Shown one piece after another: positions 1 to 8,704 of a stretch of 64,000 bases of DNA (positions are counted from its first letter, which is position 1; the number at the start of each line of letters is the position of its first letter). This DNA is from Mesorhizobium sp. Root102 (GTDB lineage: Bacteria > Pseudomonadota > Alphaproteobacteria > Rhizobiales > Rhizobiaceae): contig NZ_LMCP01000045.1 of NCBI RefSeq assembly GCF_001425625.1, positions 255,263 through 319,262 of the forward strand, written 5' to 3'. The notes under the pieces are model-generated. The model was not told where the DNA came from and searched no databases. It saw nothing but the letters and a program-made list of their open reading frames with translations. The position numbers and the translations under genes are program-made.

Positions 1-244
1 CGCAGTCTGAGCGCGCGAGGTTTGCCTGAACTCCCGTCATGTCGGCAACGAGGTGTTCTGCGGTGGTGTTCAGAAAAGTGTGCAACGGAGCGACGCAGGC
101 TTTGGCCGCGCCGTCGTCTGGCGCCAGGAGGAGCCGCAATCCGTAGACCCGGATGTCCGGCGTCAGTTCTGCATCGAATTTCGCGACGCATGGAAAGCGT
201 CCGTCGCCAAGGTCGGTGGCGGGCACAATAGAAAGGATACGCAT
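1..244 (-). CDS. hypothetical protein, C-terminus beyond window edge
   Basis: An open frame begins at the ATG at 244 on the minus strand and runs off the window edge after 81 codons. An AAAGGAA ribosome-binding site lies 7 bases before the ATG. The peptide begins MRILSIVPATDLGDGRFPCV and uses GC3-rich codons like its neighbours, which supports real coding. I recognise no family and see neither a signal peptide nor a membrane segment. The forward-strand frames across the same bases lack such a start signal and look like shadows. Confidence 0.6.
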   Translation of the reverse strand, partial: MRILSIVPATDLGDGRFPCVAKFDAELTPDIRVYGLRLLLAPDDGAAKACVAPLHTFLNTTAEHLVADMTGVQANLARSDC

Positions 245-390
245 TTCGGGTTCCTTTGAGGGATTGGCAGGCAAATTCGAGAATCGCCGAAAGGCACGAA
301 TGCAGAACATTCGCCGGCCCAGTTCGGGACTTTTTCGGGACTCTGGGTTCCGAAACGGGCGATTTGAACGCCTCTCGTTTCGAAAATGAG

Positions 391-412
391 AAAAGGCGCC
401 GCAGGGCGCCTT
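391..412 (-). terminator. Rho-independent terminator after tRNA-Pro
   Basis: On the minus strand a GGCGCC / GGCGCC hairpin with a short CTGC-type loop is followed by TTTT. It lies about 30 bases beyond the 3' end of the tRNA-Pro gene, where a tRNA transcript would be expected to end. Confidence 0.6.
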
Positions 413-442
413 CAATAAAAGCTAGGGATTTCAAGGAACTAT

Positions 443-519
<77 letters not shown>

Positions 520-575
520 GACCGGTCGCGATGTATCGTGATAACCCCGTGCGGGTCAACCGAATTCCTCGACTT

Positions 576-1844
576 TTATCCTGCTGCGATTGCGGGTGCG
601 GATGAGCGCTGAAAGGCGGGCCGCAACAGCCGCTGATGGCGGTATTCCAACGCGATGGCGCCCCAGACCAGGCCGAGCAGCAGGTAGACATGGCGCCAGT
701 GGTCGATGTCGATGAAGGTGCCGAGCCCGATATTGCCGATGAAGGCGACATAGGCGCACAGGAGATATGGCTGCCAAGGCCGGTCGCGCAGCAGGATGCG
801 GAATCCGGCAGCCATCGTCCAGGCGACGAGCGCCAGGAACGACACGAAGCCGAGCCAGCCATAGTCCATCAGCATCTTCAGCCAGATGTCGTGGGTGTCT
901 TCACCAAAGATCGTGCCGAAGACCAGCGGGCCGATGCCGAACGGATGCTCCATCGCCATCTGGAAGCCGATCCCGTAGCGGGCGAAGCGGCCGAGGCGCG
1001 CGGTGTCGTAGCTCTGCTCGAGATGGGCGCGGTTGGAAAACATCTCCGACACGCCCGGCAGCTGCAGGATGACGATCATGGCGACGACCAGCAGCGCCAG
1101 CGCCGCGATCGTCATCACCACCACGCGCAGCCGGAACATGCCGCTGGCGCTTTGCAGGAACAGGCAGCCGGTGAGCAGGACAGCCGAGACGGCGAACATG
1201 CCCCAGGCGCCGCGCGAGAAGGAAAAGAAGATGCCGGCGGTGATGATCAGCAGCGGCACCGCCAGCAGCGGCATGCGCGTGACCGGTCCGGTCAAAAGCA
1301 GATAGAGCAGATAGATGCCGGGCAGAACCAGGAACGGGCCAAACACGTTCGGATCCTGGAAGGCGCCGGCGGCACGGTCGTATTTGGTGAACATTTCGGC
1401 GCCCGGAAAGGCGTGGAAGTAGCCGGCAATACCAAGCAGCGAAGTCGCCACGGCAGAAACCACGTAGGCAATGAAGATCAGTCGGTAGAGGCTCGGCCGC
1501 ACAGCGGTGATCGATGCGAAGAACACCGCGCTGAAGGCGAGAAACAGCGACACGGCGAGATAGAGCGGCGTGTTGGCCAGATCCGCCATCTGCGTCATGG
1601 AGATCATGCCGCCAATGTTCATCGTCACCAGCAGCACCAGGAGCGGCGTGGCCGCGCGGGAAATCCGCAAGCCGAAAAGCGCCCAGATGGCGATCAACCC
1701 GGCCATGTAGAGTTCATAAGGCGCCGGCTCGCTGATGACGAAGCCGGACAGCAGGATGCCGAGGAAGACCGCGCCCGAGGAAATCAGCGCGATCAGCTTG
1801 GCGTTGACCGTCGCGCGCGGCAAATCATGGCTGATCGCGCTCAA
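576..1844 (-). CDS. O-antigen ligase / Wzy-type polymerase family protein (ExoQ-like)
   Basis: The 422-residue protein is almost wholly membrane embedded, with about ten to twelve hydrophobic segments. Family-typical signs are RAAGAFQDPNVFGPF near residue 157, which resembles the loop of O-antigen ligase/polymerase proteins, and a periplasmic GEDTHDIWLK stretch near residue 310 followed by a hydrophobic C-terminus (Wzy_C layout). Such proteins polymerise or ligate lipid-linked repeat units on the outer face of the inner membrane. The start is TTG, overlapping the TGA of the upstream sugar transferase in TTGA, so the two are probably translationally coupled. Context favours an exopolysaccharide polymerase of ExoQ type over an LPS ligase, but sequence alone does not decide. 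Confidence 0.85.
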   Translation of the reverse strand: MSAISHDLPRATVNAKLIALISSGAVFLGILLSGFVISEPAPYELYMAGLIAIWALFGLRISRAATPLLVLLVTMNIGGMISMTQMADLANTPLYLAVSLFLAFSAVFFASITAVRPSLYRLIFIAYVVSAVATSLLGIAGYFHAFPGAEMFTKYDRAAGAFQDPNVFGPFLVLPGIYLLYLLLTGPVTRMPLLAVPLLIITAGIFFSFSRGAWGMFAVSAVLLTGCLFLQSASGMFRLRVVVMTIAALALLVVAMIVILQLPGVSEMFSNRAHLEQSYDTARLGRFARYGIGFQMAMEHPFGIGPLVFGTIFGEDTHDIWLKMLMDYGWLGFVSFLALVAWTMAAGFRILLRDRPWQPYLLCAYVAFIGNIGLGTFIDIDHWRHVYLLLGLVWGAIALEYRHQRLLRPAFQRSSAPAIAAG

Positions 1845-3376
1845 TAGGCGTTTTCCGTGTTCAAGAGCCGGATCGGCGTCAGGAACAGGATCCGCAAGTC
1901 GAACAGCAGCGACCAGTTCTCGATGTAGTAGAGGTCATACTCCGTGCGCATGCGGATCTTCTCGTTGGTGTCCATCTCGCCGCGCCAGCCATTGATCTGC
2001 GCCCAGCCGGTGACGCCCGGCTTGACCTTGTGGCGCGCGAAATAGCCGTCGACCACTTCGTTGTAGAGCAGGTTGTGCGACTGCGCGGCGATGGCGTGCG
2101 GGCGCGGACCGACCAGCGACAGCGAACCGAGCAGCGAGTTGAAGAACTGCGGCAGCTCGTCGATCGAGGTCTTGCGGATAAAGCGGCCGACGCGGGTAAC
2201 GCGAGGATCGTTCTTGGTCACCGTCTGCTTGGCGGTCGGGTCGGCCTTGTCCGTATACATCGAACGGAATTTGTAGACCTCGATGATCTCGTTGTTGAAA
2301 CCGTGCCGCTTCTGGTGAAACAGCACCGGCCCCTTGCTGTCGAGCTTGATGGCGATGGCGGTCGCCAGCATCACCGGCGAGAACACGACGATGCCGATCA
2401 GACTGAAGACGATGTCGAAGGCGCGCTTGGCGACCGAATCCCAATCGTTGATCGGCTTGTCGAAGATGTCGAGCATCGGCACCGCGCCGATGTAGGAATA
2501 GGCGCGCGGGCGAAACTGCAGCGCGTTGGAATGCGCCGACAGCCGGATGTCGACCGGCAGCACCCACAGCTTCTTCAGCAACTGCAGCACACGCGATTCG
2601 GCGGTCAGCGGCAGCGATACGATCAGCATGTCGATGCGGGCGATGCGGGCGAATTCGATCAGTTCCGAAATGGTGCCAAGCTTGGGATAGCCGGCGACGA
2701 TGGGCGGCGAGCGCTTGTCGCCGCGATCATCGAAGATGCCGCAGATGCGGATGTCGTTGTAAGGCTGTTTTTCGACCGAACGGATCAGGATTTCCGCCGC
2801 CTTGCCGCCGCCGACGATGACGGCGCGCCGCTCCATGCGGCCATCGCGCGCCCAGGCCCGGATCAGCTTCGACATCACCAGCCTGAGGCCGAAGATGAGA
2901 ACGAAGCCGGTGACGAACCAGCTGCCGAACAAAAGGCGTGAATAGTCTTCCGACATCTTCATGACGAACGCCGTCAGCGCCATGAGGGCGAAAGTGCCGG
3001 CCCAGACCAGCAGCACGCGGCCGAAATTGACGATAGGCCGCATCAGGGCGACGATCTGGTAGCAGTCGGTGACGTCGAGCAGCACCACGGCAAGGAACGA
3101 CGCGGCGGCGATCGTCAGTGGATATTGCCAGGCGAGATAGTTGAAGAACCCGACATAATGGAAATAGACGGCAAGCCCGGACACGAACAGCAAGCCGAAC
3201 TCGACCATGCGCAGGACGCCGCTGACCATGATCGGCGACATCGTATCGCGCCTGTACTGCGACGCGACCTGGCGGGCGACATCGTTCATCCCGCCGGGCG
3301 TGTCGCCATCGGCCGGGCCGTCGAATTTACGCACCGCCTCTGGTGAAAAGCGGCGCGCGGGGTCGATCTCGTTCAT
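1841..3376 (-). CDS. undecaprenyl-phosphate hexose-1-phosphate transferase (WcaJ/ExoY family)
   Basis: The 511-residue protein should start polysaccharide synthesis by moving a hexose-1-phosphate from a UDP-sugar to undecaprenyl phosphate. It has four N-terminal membrane helices, a central nucleotide-binding-like fold with VIVGGGKAAEIL, another membrane segment, and a C-terminal bacterial sugar transferase domain over about the last 200 residues. That domain shows KFRSMY, KTSIDELPQFFN, LVGPRPHA and KPGVTGWAQINGWRG. I chose the ATG at 3376 because it is followed by the family-like MNEIDPARRF and preceded by GGAAAG; a longer frame starts at 3439. It heads a gene pair with the polymerase-like protein. 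Glucose is the usual family substrate but galactose cannot be excluded. Confidence 0.92.
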   Translation of the reverse strand: MNEIDPARRFSPEAVRKFDGPADGDTPGGMNDVARQVASQYRRDTMSPIMVSGVLRMVEFGLLFVSGLAVYFHYVGFFNYLAWQYPLTIAAASFLAVVLLDVTDCYQIVALMRPIVNFGRVLLVWAGTFALMALTAFVMKMSEDYSRLLFGSWFVTGFVLIFGLRLVMSKLIRAWARDGRMERRAVIVGGGKAAEILIRSVEKQPYNDIRICGIFDDRGDKRSPPIVAGYPKLGTISELIEFARIARIDMLIVSLPLTAESRVLQLLKKLWVLPVDIRLSAHSNALQFRPRAYSYIGAVPMLDIFDKPINDWDSVAKRAFDIVFSLIGIVVFSPVMLATAIAIKLDSKGPVLFHQKRHGFNNEIIEVYKFRSMYTDKADPTAKQTVTKNDPRVTRVGRFIRKTSIDELPQFFNSLLGSLSLVGPRPHAIAAQSHNLLYNEVVDGYFARHKVKPGVTGWAQINGWRGEMDTNEKIRMRTEYDLYYIENWSLLFDLRILFLTPIRLLNTENAY

Positions 3377-3459
3377 GGGGCTTTCCGCAAGCTTCCCTGC
3401 GGTGAATAGCAAAAGAGAGCTAAGAAACCCTTGAAACAACCCGTGGCTTTGAAACGGCT

Positions 3460-3563
3460 ATGCATGTCGCCCAAAAGTGGCCCCGGTTTTGGGAGAACGA
3501 CATGCATAAAAACAAAGACCTAAAGCGCGTCGCCTGAATCCGTTCAAACGCGACGCGCTTTAG
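3460..3563. repeat. RIME-like composite palindromic repeat, copy 1
   Basis: This 104-base intergenic element is made of two palindromes. The first is framed by ATGCATGTCG and CGACATGCAT with inner CCCAAAA/TTTTGGG arms. The second is framed by AAAGCGCGTCGC and GCGACGCGCTTT. A copy with only 8 substitutions and the same length lies at 38855-38958. The two-palindrome architecture and the size match the RIME class described in rhizobia; family membership is inferred. Confidence 0.85.
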
Positions 3564-3572
3564 GCCTTGCGT

Positions 3573-4703
3573 CTATTTGCCCAGCGCGGCGAAGTAGGCC
3601 TTCTCGATGTCGGCGGCCATCACATCGGCGCCAAATCTCGCCTTGAGGTCGGCGCCATCGGGCATCAGGTCGCGATAGGCGGCGGGGTCGGCCAGCGCCT
3701 GGCTCATCTTGTCGGCAAGCTCGACCGGGTCGGGCCGGATCAGGGCAGGGGAACCGGTGGCGAAGATCTCCGGAATGCCGCCGACCGCGGTTGCGATCAT
3801 CGCCTTTCCCGCGGCAAGCGTTTCCAGCACGATATAGGGCATGGCCTCGGCGCGCGAGGGAACGATGACGAGCGCCGCCAGAGCGAAGGCCTCCCTGGCC
3901 GGCATCGGCGGCAGGAAGCGGACATGGCGCTCAATCCCGAGGCGTTTCACTTGCGCGTGGTAGCGCGGCAGGTCGTCGCCGTCGCCGACCATCACTGCGG
4001 TCAGCGCGCGGCCGAACTGGGGGCCGGCGAGGGCGAGTGCATCGATAAAGATGTCTGGTCCCTTCAGGTCGCGCATCATGCCGATATAGAGCAGATCGGC
4101 CGCGTCCGGCTCGGTGATCACCGGCTCGAATTCGGTGGCGCGCAGGCCGTTATAGACCAGGGTGTTGGGAATGGGCGGCTCGCCGACCTTCCTGCGATAG
4201 GTTTGCCGTTCATAGTCGGAGACAAACAGCAGGCAGTCGGTGAATCGGGCCATGAAGCGCTCGAGCGCGAAGAACAGATTCCCGGTGGTCGTGTTCTCGT
4301 CATAGTGGAGAGAGCCACCATGCGGTGAATAAAGGCGGGCTACGCGAGACCTTGATACCCGCAACAATGAGCCGAACAGACGGGCATAGGCGCCACCCTT
4401 GGCGCCGTGCCCGTGCAACACATCCGGCCGCAATTCCTTGATGATCCTGTAGGTGCGCCAGGCGGAGGCAAGATCGCCCGGGCCGACATGGCGCTGCATC
4501 GGCGTGCGATGGATGCCGAGCGCCAGCATGTCCTGCATCTGCTCGAACAGATGTTCCTCGAACTCGCCGCCGGTGGTCGAATCGCAGACGATACCGACGG
4601 AATGCCCGGCCGCGACCTGCGCCTCGGTCAGGTCGCGCACATGCCGGAAGATTCCTCCGACGGGTGAACGAAAGCAATGGACGATCCTGAGTGTGTCCGC
4701 CAC
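3573..4703 (-). CDS. glycosyltransferase family 4 protein
   Basis: The 376-residue protein looks like a retaining GT-B glycosyltransferase adding a sugar to a lipid-linked exopolysaccharide intermediate at the cytoplasmic face. The N-terminus has an acceptor-domain pattern (IVHCFRSPVGGIFRHVRDL), followed by LHGHGAKGG and LYSPHGGS. The C-terminal half has the donor-domain motif EAMPYIVLE, which is the E-x7-E signature of GT4, and a glycine-rich AVGGIPE stretch. No membrane segment or signal peptide is visible. It lies 10 bases after the stop of the export lipoprotein gene on the same strand, so the two are probably cotranscribed. Donor and acceptor cannot be read from sequence. Confidence 0.9.
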   Translation of the reverse strand: MADTLRIVHCFRSPVGGIFRHVRDLTEAQVAAGHSVGIVCDSTTGGEFEEHLFEQMQDMLALGIHRTPMQRHVGPGDLASAWRTYRIIKELRPDVLHGHGAKGGAYARLFGSLLRVSRSRVARLYSPHGGSLHYDENTTTGNLFFALERFMARFTDCLLFVSDYERQTYRRKVGEPPIPNTLVYNGLRATEFEPVITEPDAADLLYIGMMRDLKGPDIFIDALALAGPQFGRALTAVMVGDGDDLPRYHAQVKRLGIERHVRFLPPMPAREAFALAALVIVPSRAEAMPYIVLETLAAGKAMIATAVGGIPEIFATGSPALIRPDPVELADKMSQALADPAAYRDLMPDGADLKARFGADVMAADIEKAYFAALGK

Positions 4704-4713
4704 TTGGTATCTG

Positions 4714-5277
4714 TCAGAACAGACGTTCGCGGACGTAGACGGTATCGCCGGGCAGCAGCGGGTCGGAGGTGACCACGCGGCCCGTCATCACCTTGCCGTT
4801 GATGTCGCGGGTGATGTCGACGCTTTCCTGATTGGCGCGCGGTGTGAAACCGCCGGCAATGGCGATTGCCTTCTGCACCGTCAGGCCGGGGACGTAGGAG
4901 TATTGGCCCGCGGCTCCGACTTCGCCCATGACGAAGATTGGCCGGTAGCGGTCAATCTCGACCGAGACGTCGGGATCGCGCAGATAGCCTTGCCGCAATT
5001 TGTCGGCGATTGCCTTTTCCATCTGCTGCGCGGTGTGGCCGCGCGCCGGTATGGCTCCGACAAGCGGGAAGGAGAGGTAGCCGGATTGGTCGACGCTATA
5101 GGTGTTGGTCAGGCCGTCCTGCTCGAACACGGTGACGCGGACGCGGTCGCCGGCGCCAAGACGATAGGGCTGATCGAGCACCGCATGGAAGGCCGCCGGC
5201 GTCGGCCGGTAACTGGAACAGCCAGCCAGCATCGATACGGCAAGCAGAGCGCGAAACAGGGAAGCAGTGCTTTTCAT
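4714..5277 (-). CDS. polysaccharide biosynthesis/export outer-membrane lipoprotein (Wza/ExoF class)
   Basis: The 187-residue protein starts MKSTASLFRALLAVSMLAGC, a lipoprotein signal with the lipobox LAGC and the acylated cysteine at residue 20. The mature part begins with the Poly_export domain (YRLGAGDRVRVTVFEQDGL, then VDQSGYLSFPLVGAIPARG) and continues into a SLBB-like segment (VMGEVGAAGQYSYVPGLTV). Such proteins form the outer-membrane channel or adaptor for exopolysaccharide export and work with an inner-membrane chain-length protein. It is shorter than Wza (about 380 residues) and resembles the compact rhizobial type. The ATG at 5277 is preferred over one 48 bases upstream because it gives an ideal lipoprotein signal. 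Confidence 0.9.
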   Translation of the reverse strand: MKSTASLFRALLAVSMLAGCSSYRPTPAAFHAVLDQPYRLGAGDRVRVTVFEQDGLTNTYSVDQSGYLSFPLVGAIPARGHTAQQMEKAIADKLRQGYLRDPDVSVEIDRYRPIFVMGEVGAAGQYSYVPGLTVQKAIAIAGGFTPRANQESVDITRDINGKVMTGRVVTSDPLLPGDTVYVRERLF

Positions 5278-5352
5278 GACCGGACAGGTACCTTCGACTG
5301 GCCGCTGCGGCGTCGCAGCAAACATCAGGGATCGAGGTCCGTTATCATCCTG

Positions 5353-5454
5353 TTAGGGTTAATGGCCGGTAAAGGGAGCGGCCGACACGCGGCGCATCGG
5401 CAAGAGTTTTACGATTTTTGGCGGTTTTGTTTATCGCCCGCCAGTAAACCCTAA
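5353..5454. promoter_or_regulatory. divergent EPS promoter region with inverted TTAGGGTT repeats
   Basis: The 258-base gap between the export lipoprotein gene (minus) and the ExoP-like gene (plus) holds two inverted 17-18 base repeats. TTAGGGTTAATGGCCGG lies at 5353-5369, and CCCGCCAGTAAACCCTAA lies at 5437-5454, whose complement is TTAGGGTTTACTGGCGGG. Twin inverted sites in a divergent promoter look like operators for a dimeric regulator. The regulator is unknown, and I could not assign -35/-10 boxes with confidence. Confidence 0.45.
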
Positions 5455-5535
5455 CGGAAACTTACCGCGATCTTAACGGCTGAGTTACCATAGTTGTTTA
5501 CGGTGCGTGCTGACCCAGTATCGGAGTAGGGATGC

Positions 5536-7812
5536 ATGTCCGTTCAGTCCGCGGCCGCAGATGTCGACGTCGATCTCAGGCAGCTCTTCGCCAGCCTGGC
5601 GAGGAACTGGCTGCGCATAGTCGTCGTCGTCCTGGTGGTGACGGGGCTTGCGTTCGCCTTTGCCTCGCTGGCGACCCGGCACTACAAGGCCGAGACGCAG
5701 GTGGAGATCGCCCCGCGTGAATCCGTCTATACGCGGCCCGCCAGCAACAACAACGACACCGACAAGCCAATTCTCGACGAACAAGGCGTCGCCACCCAGG
5801 TCCAGATAATTTCCTCCAACGAAATCCTCAAGCAGGTCGCGCAGAATCTTGGACTGGAAAAGCTGCCCGAGTTCAATGAAGCGCTCGACATGTCGCCGTT
5901 GAGCCGCGCTCTGGTCCTCGTCGGCCTGAAAAGCGACCCGATGGAAATTCCGGCGGAAGAACGCGTCCTCAAGAAGATGCACGAGAAGCTCAACGTCTAT
6001 GGCGTCGAGAAGACCCGCATCATTGCCATTGAGTTCTCATCGGAAGATCCCAGGCTGGCGGCCGCCATACCGGACGCCATTGCCGCTGCCTACATTGCGG
6101 GGCAGGGGGCGGCCAAGCTCGAATCGAACAACGCCGCCGCCGATTTTCTGGCGCCGGAGATCGCCGATCTGCAGCAGCAGGTCAAAGCTGCCGAGGCGAA
6201 GGTCGCCGCCTACCGCTCACAGTCCGATCTTCTGATGGGTGGCAACAATTCGGTGCTGGCCACCCAGCAGCTTTCGGAGCTGTCGAGCGAACTGTCGAAA
6301 GTGCGGGCCAATCGCGCCGCGGCGGAAGCGACCGCTGACGGTGTGCACAGGGCGCTGCAGAATGGCGGTTCGCTGGATGCCGTGCCGGAGGTTCTGTCGT
6401 CGGACCTGATCCAGCGCTTGCGCGAGCGCCAGGTCGAATTGCGCTCCAACATCGCCGATCTGTCGACGACACTGCTAGGCAATCATCCGCGTATTCGCGC
6501 GCTGAAATCGCAACTGGCCGATCTCGACGCGCAGATTCGCAGCGAGGCGCAGAAGATCATGAAAGGCCTGTTGATGCAGGCCGAGACGGCAAAGGCCCGC
6601 GAGAGCCAGCTTGTCGCCGACGTCAACACGTTGAAGGCGGCGTCGGCGCAGGCCGGTGAACAGCAGGTCGATCTCGACGCGCTGCAGCGCGACGCGACCG
6701 CCAAACGGCAGCAACTCGAGCTGTATCTGACCAACTACCGCGAAGCGGCTTCGCGCCAGGATCGCAACTATCTGCCGGTCGACGCGCGGATCGCCTCAAA
6801 GGCTTCGGTTCCCTCGGAGGCCTATTTCCCGAAGGTCGGGCCGATCGTCGGCGCCGCATTCGCCGCATCGCTGCTGATCATGGCCATCGTGACGCTGCTG
6901 CGGGAGCTGTTTTCCGGCCGTGCGATGCGCCCGGCGACCGGTTCCCGCTTCGAACGGATCGATGAGGTCGCGATGCCCCATGTCGCGCAAGCGCCTGATG
7001 TGGTCGCGAAGCCGGTCGTCCGCCAGGAGCCCGCCATCCTGCGGGATTCCGTCGTTCGCCAGGAGATGGAAGAAGATCTGACTGAAGCGGAGGCCGAGCT
7101 CCACACGGCTGCGATGCCCAACAGGGCCGAGGCGCCTGATATGGTCGCAATGCCCGATGCGGCGACCACCGAGCAGACGGCGGCCGAGCCCGAACCGGTG
7201 CGTTCCACCCTGGGCGAGATCGACGTCGAGAAGGCTGCTGAAAAGCTGATCGCCAGCGGCGCGGCGCGCGCCATCTTCGTCTCGCCGGAGGGCGACGAGG
7301 CAGCCGCATCCGCGGTCCTGGTGGCACGCGAGGTCGCGGACGCCGGCCTGCGTGTCCTGTTGCTGGACCTCACCGCTTCGGGGGCCGCCTCGCGGCCGAT
7401 GCTGGACAGCGGCCTTTTCCCCGGCATCACCAACCTGCTCGCTTCGGAAGCGCAGTTCAGCGACGTCATCCACGCCGATCTCTACTCGGACTGTCACGTC
7501 ATCCCTGTCGGCACCGCCGATCCGGTCCGCGCCATGCGCGCCGCCGACCGGCTGCCGATCATCATGCAGTCGCTGACCACGGCCTATGATCTGGTCGTGG
7601 TCGAGTGCGGACCTGCCGACGCGCAAGGCATCAGCCGTCTGGCCGGCGATGCCACCGAGGTCTTTCTGTCCATGCTGGAGCCGGACGACGAGGTGACGCA
7701 CGCCGCGGTCAAGCTGATCGAGAACGGCTATCCCGACCTGACGCTGGTGACGCCGCTCGGCCACGAACCGCCCGGCAATCCGGTGCCCGGACGGCGCACC
7801 GCCGCCGCCTGA
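5536..7812 (+). CDS. exopolysaccharide chain-length/export protein with degenerate BY-kinase domain (ExoP/Wzc-like)
   Basis: This 758-residue inner-membrane protein should set chain length and couple export to the outer-membrane lipoprotein. Order: membrane helix at about 28-50, Wzz domain, long periplasmic coiled coil (about 190-400), second helix at about 437-458 after the proline-containing KASVPSEAYFPKVGP, an acidic linker (about 460-560), and a CpsD/BY-kinase-like domain (about 565-740). Where a BY-kinase has GxxPGEGKST, this protein has VSPEGDEAAASAV, with no P-loop lysine. The second aspartate of the Walker A' (usually L-D-x-D) is also gone (LLLDLTAS), and there is no C-terminal tyrosine cluster. 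I infer a pseudokinase that still binds partners. It is divergent from the lipoprotein gene. Confidence 0.88.
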   Translation: MSVQSAAADVDVDLRQLFASLARNWLRIVVVVLVVTGLAFAFASLATRHYKAETQVEIAPRESVYTRPASNNNDTDKPILDEQGVATQVQIISSNEILKQVAQNLGLEKLPEFNEALDMSPLSRALVLVGLKSDPMEIPAEERVLKKMHEKLNVYGVEKTRIIAIEFSSEDPRLAAAIPDAIAAAYIAGQGAAKLESNNAAADFLAPEIADLQQQVKAAEAKVAAYRSQSDLLMGGNNSVLATQQLSELSSELSKVRANRAAAEATADGVHRALQNGGSLDAVPEVLSSDLIQRLRERQVELRSNIADLSTTLLGNHPRIRALKSQLADLDAQIRSEAQKIMKGLLMQAETAKARESQLVADVNTLKAASAQAGEQQVDLDALQRDATAKRQQLELYLTNYREAASRQDRNYLPVDARIASKASVPSEAYFPKVGPIVGAAFAASLLIMAIVTLLRELFSGRAMRPATGSRFERIDEVAMPHVAQAPDVVAKPVVRQEPAILRDSVVRQEMEEDLTEAEAELHTAAMPNRAEAPDMVAMPDAATTEQTAAEPEPVRSTLGEIDVEKAAEKLIASGAARAIFVSPEGDEAAASAVLVAREVADAGLRVLLLDLTASGAASRPMLDSGLFPGITNLLASEAQFSDVIHADLYSDCHVIPVGTADPVRAMRAADRLPIIMQSLTTAYDLVVVECGPADAQGISRLAGDATEVFLSMLEPDDEVTHAAVKLIENGYPDLTLVTPLGHEPPGNPVPGRRTAAA

Positions 7813-7863
7813 GAGGGCCGAGGATCGCCTGGCGGAGGCCTGTATTCAGGGTCCGTCCAATCT

Positions 7864-8700
7864 CTATCCCAGTTCCAGGGTCGTTACGCCGAACAGCTGC
7901 TGCAGCCCAAGCTTCAGAGCCGGGCCCTTGTACATGCGGGTGGTTGTGAAGGTCGGCGCAAAGCCGGCCACCTCGAGCGCCGCAATGAAGCCGGTATTCT
8001 CGGCGGGAACGTCGATGTGCAGTTCGCCGCCCTCGCAGGCACCGGCCAGCCCATCCAGCAATTGCAGACCGATTTCCATGTCGTCGGCAAACAGCGGGCC
8101 GATCTTGAAGCCGGAACGGCACGGCCGCGCCACGGCGTAGCCGGTGGTGCCGCGCGAACTGATCGCCGCCAGCCCGTGATGCGGCGCCTGCAGCCATCGC
8201 CGCAGGAAGGCCCGCCGCGGCGCCGGAAAACAAGATGAGTCATAGGCGATGATGTCGGGCACGAGCTGCGTTGTTATCATGCGCAACCCATCGGCCCTGA
8301 CCGCCGGTCCTGCCTTGCGCCCACTGAAGCGGATGGTCTCGTAGGCCGGCCTGAAGCCCTTGCTTCGGTAATTGGTCTGCTGCTCTGCGACGCCGTCGAG
8401 GCCGATGGTGCGACCGGCAAGTTTCGTCATTCCAGCGTTCCACACCGCCTTGCCGTAGCCCTTGCCGCGTCTGTCCGGCCGGCAGATGTAGAGGCCGATG
8501 AAACCGAACTCGATTCCGTAGGCCACTGCCGAGATCGCGGCGACCATTTCGTTGCCGACAAAGGCGCCGATGAAGCCTTCGGGGTCCGCGGCCTGGAACA
8601 TCGCCGCGTCTTCAAGACCTGGGTTCCAGCCTTCTCCGGCCGCCCAGTCGATGAGAACAGCCAGTTCCTGCAGCGACAGTGTACGGATGGTCGGCTTCAT
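7864..8700 (-). CDS. GNAT family N-acetyltransferase (two-domain)
   Basis: The 278-residue protein has an N-terminal GNAT fold with the acetyl-CoA loop RPDRRGKGYGKAVW near residue 75 and a preceding beta-strand pattern (IGLYICRPD). The C-terminal half (about 135-278) resembles the second domain often fused to such transferases (GYAVARPCRSGFKIGPLFAD, then GGELHIDVPAEN), where a substrate-binding GNAT-like domain lacks the CoA loop. The substrate is unknown. It is 4 bases downstream of the neighbouring CelD-like gene, so the two are cotranscribed. Location suggests acetylation of a sugar or small amine linked to the polysaccharide locus, but general detoxifying acetyltransferases look the same. 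Confidence 0.82.
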   Translation of the reverse strand: MKPTIRTLSLQELAVLIDWAAGEGWNPGLEDAAMFQAADPEGFIGAFVGNEMVAAISAVAYGIEFGFIGLYICRPDRRGKGYGKAVWNAGMTKLAGRTIGLDGVAEQQTNYRSKGFRPAYETIRFSGRKAGPAVRADGLRMITTQLVPDIIAYDSSCFPAPRRAFLRRWLQAPHHGLAAISSRGTTGYAVARPCRSGFKIGPLFADDMEIGLQLLDGLAGACEGGELHIDVPAENTGFIAALEVAGFAPTFTTTRMYKGPALKLGLQQLFGVTTLELG

Positions 8701-8704
8701 CGCC

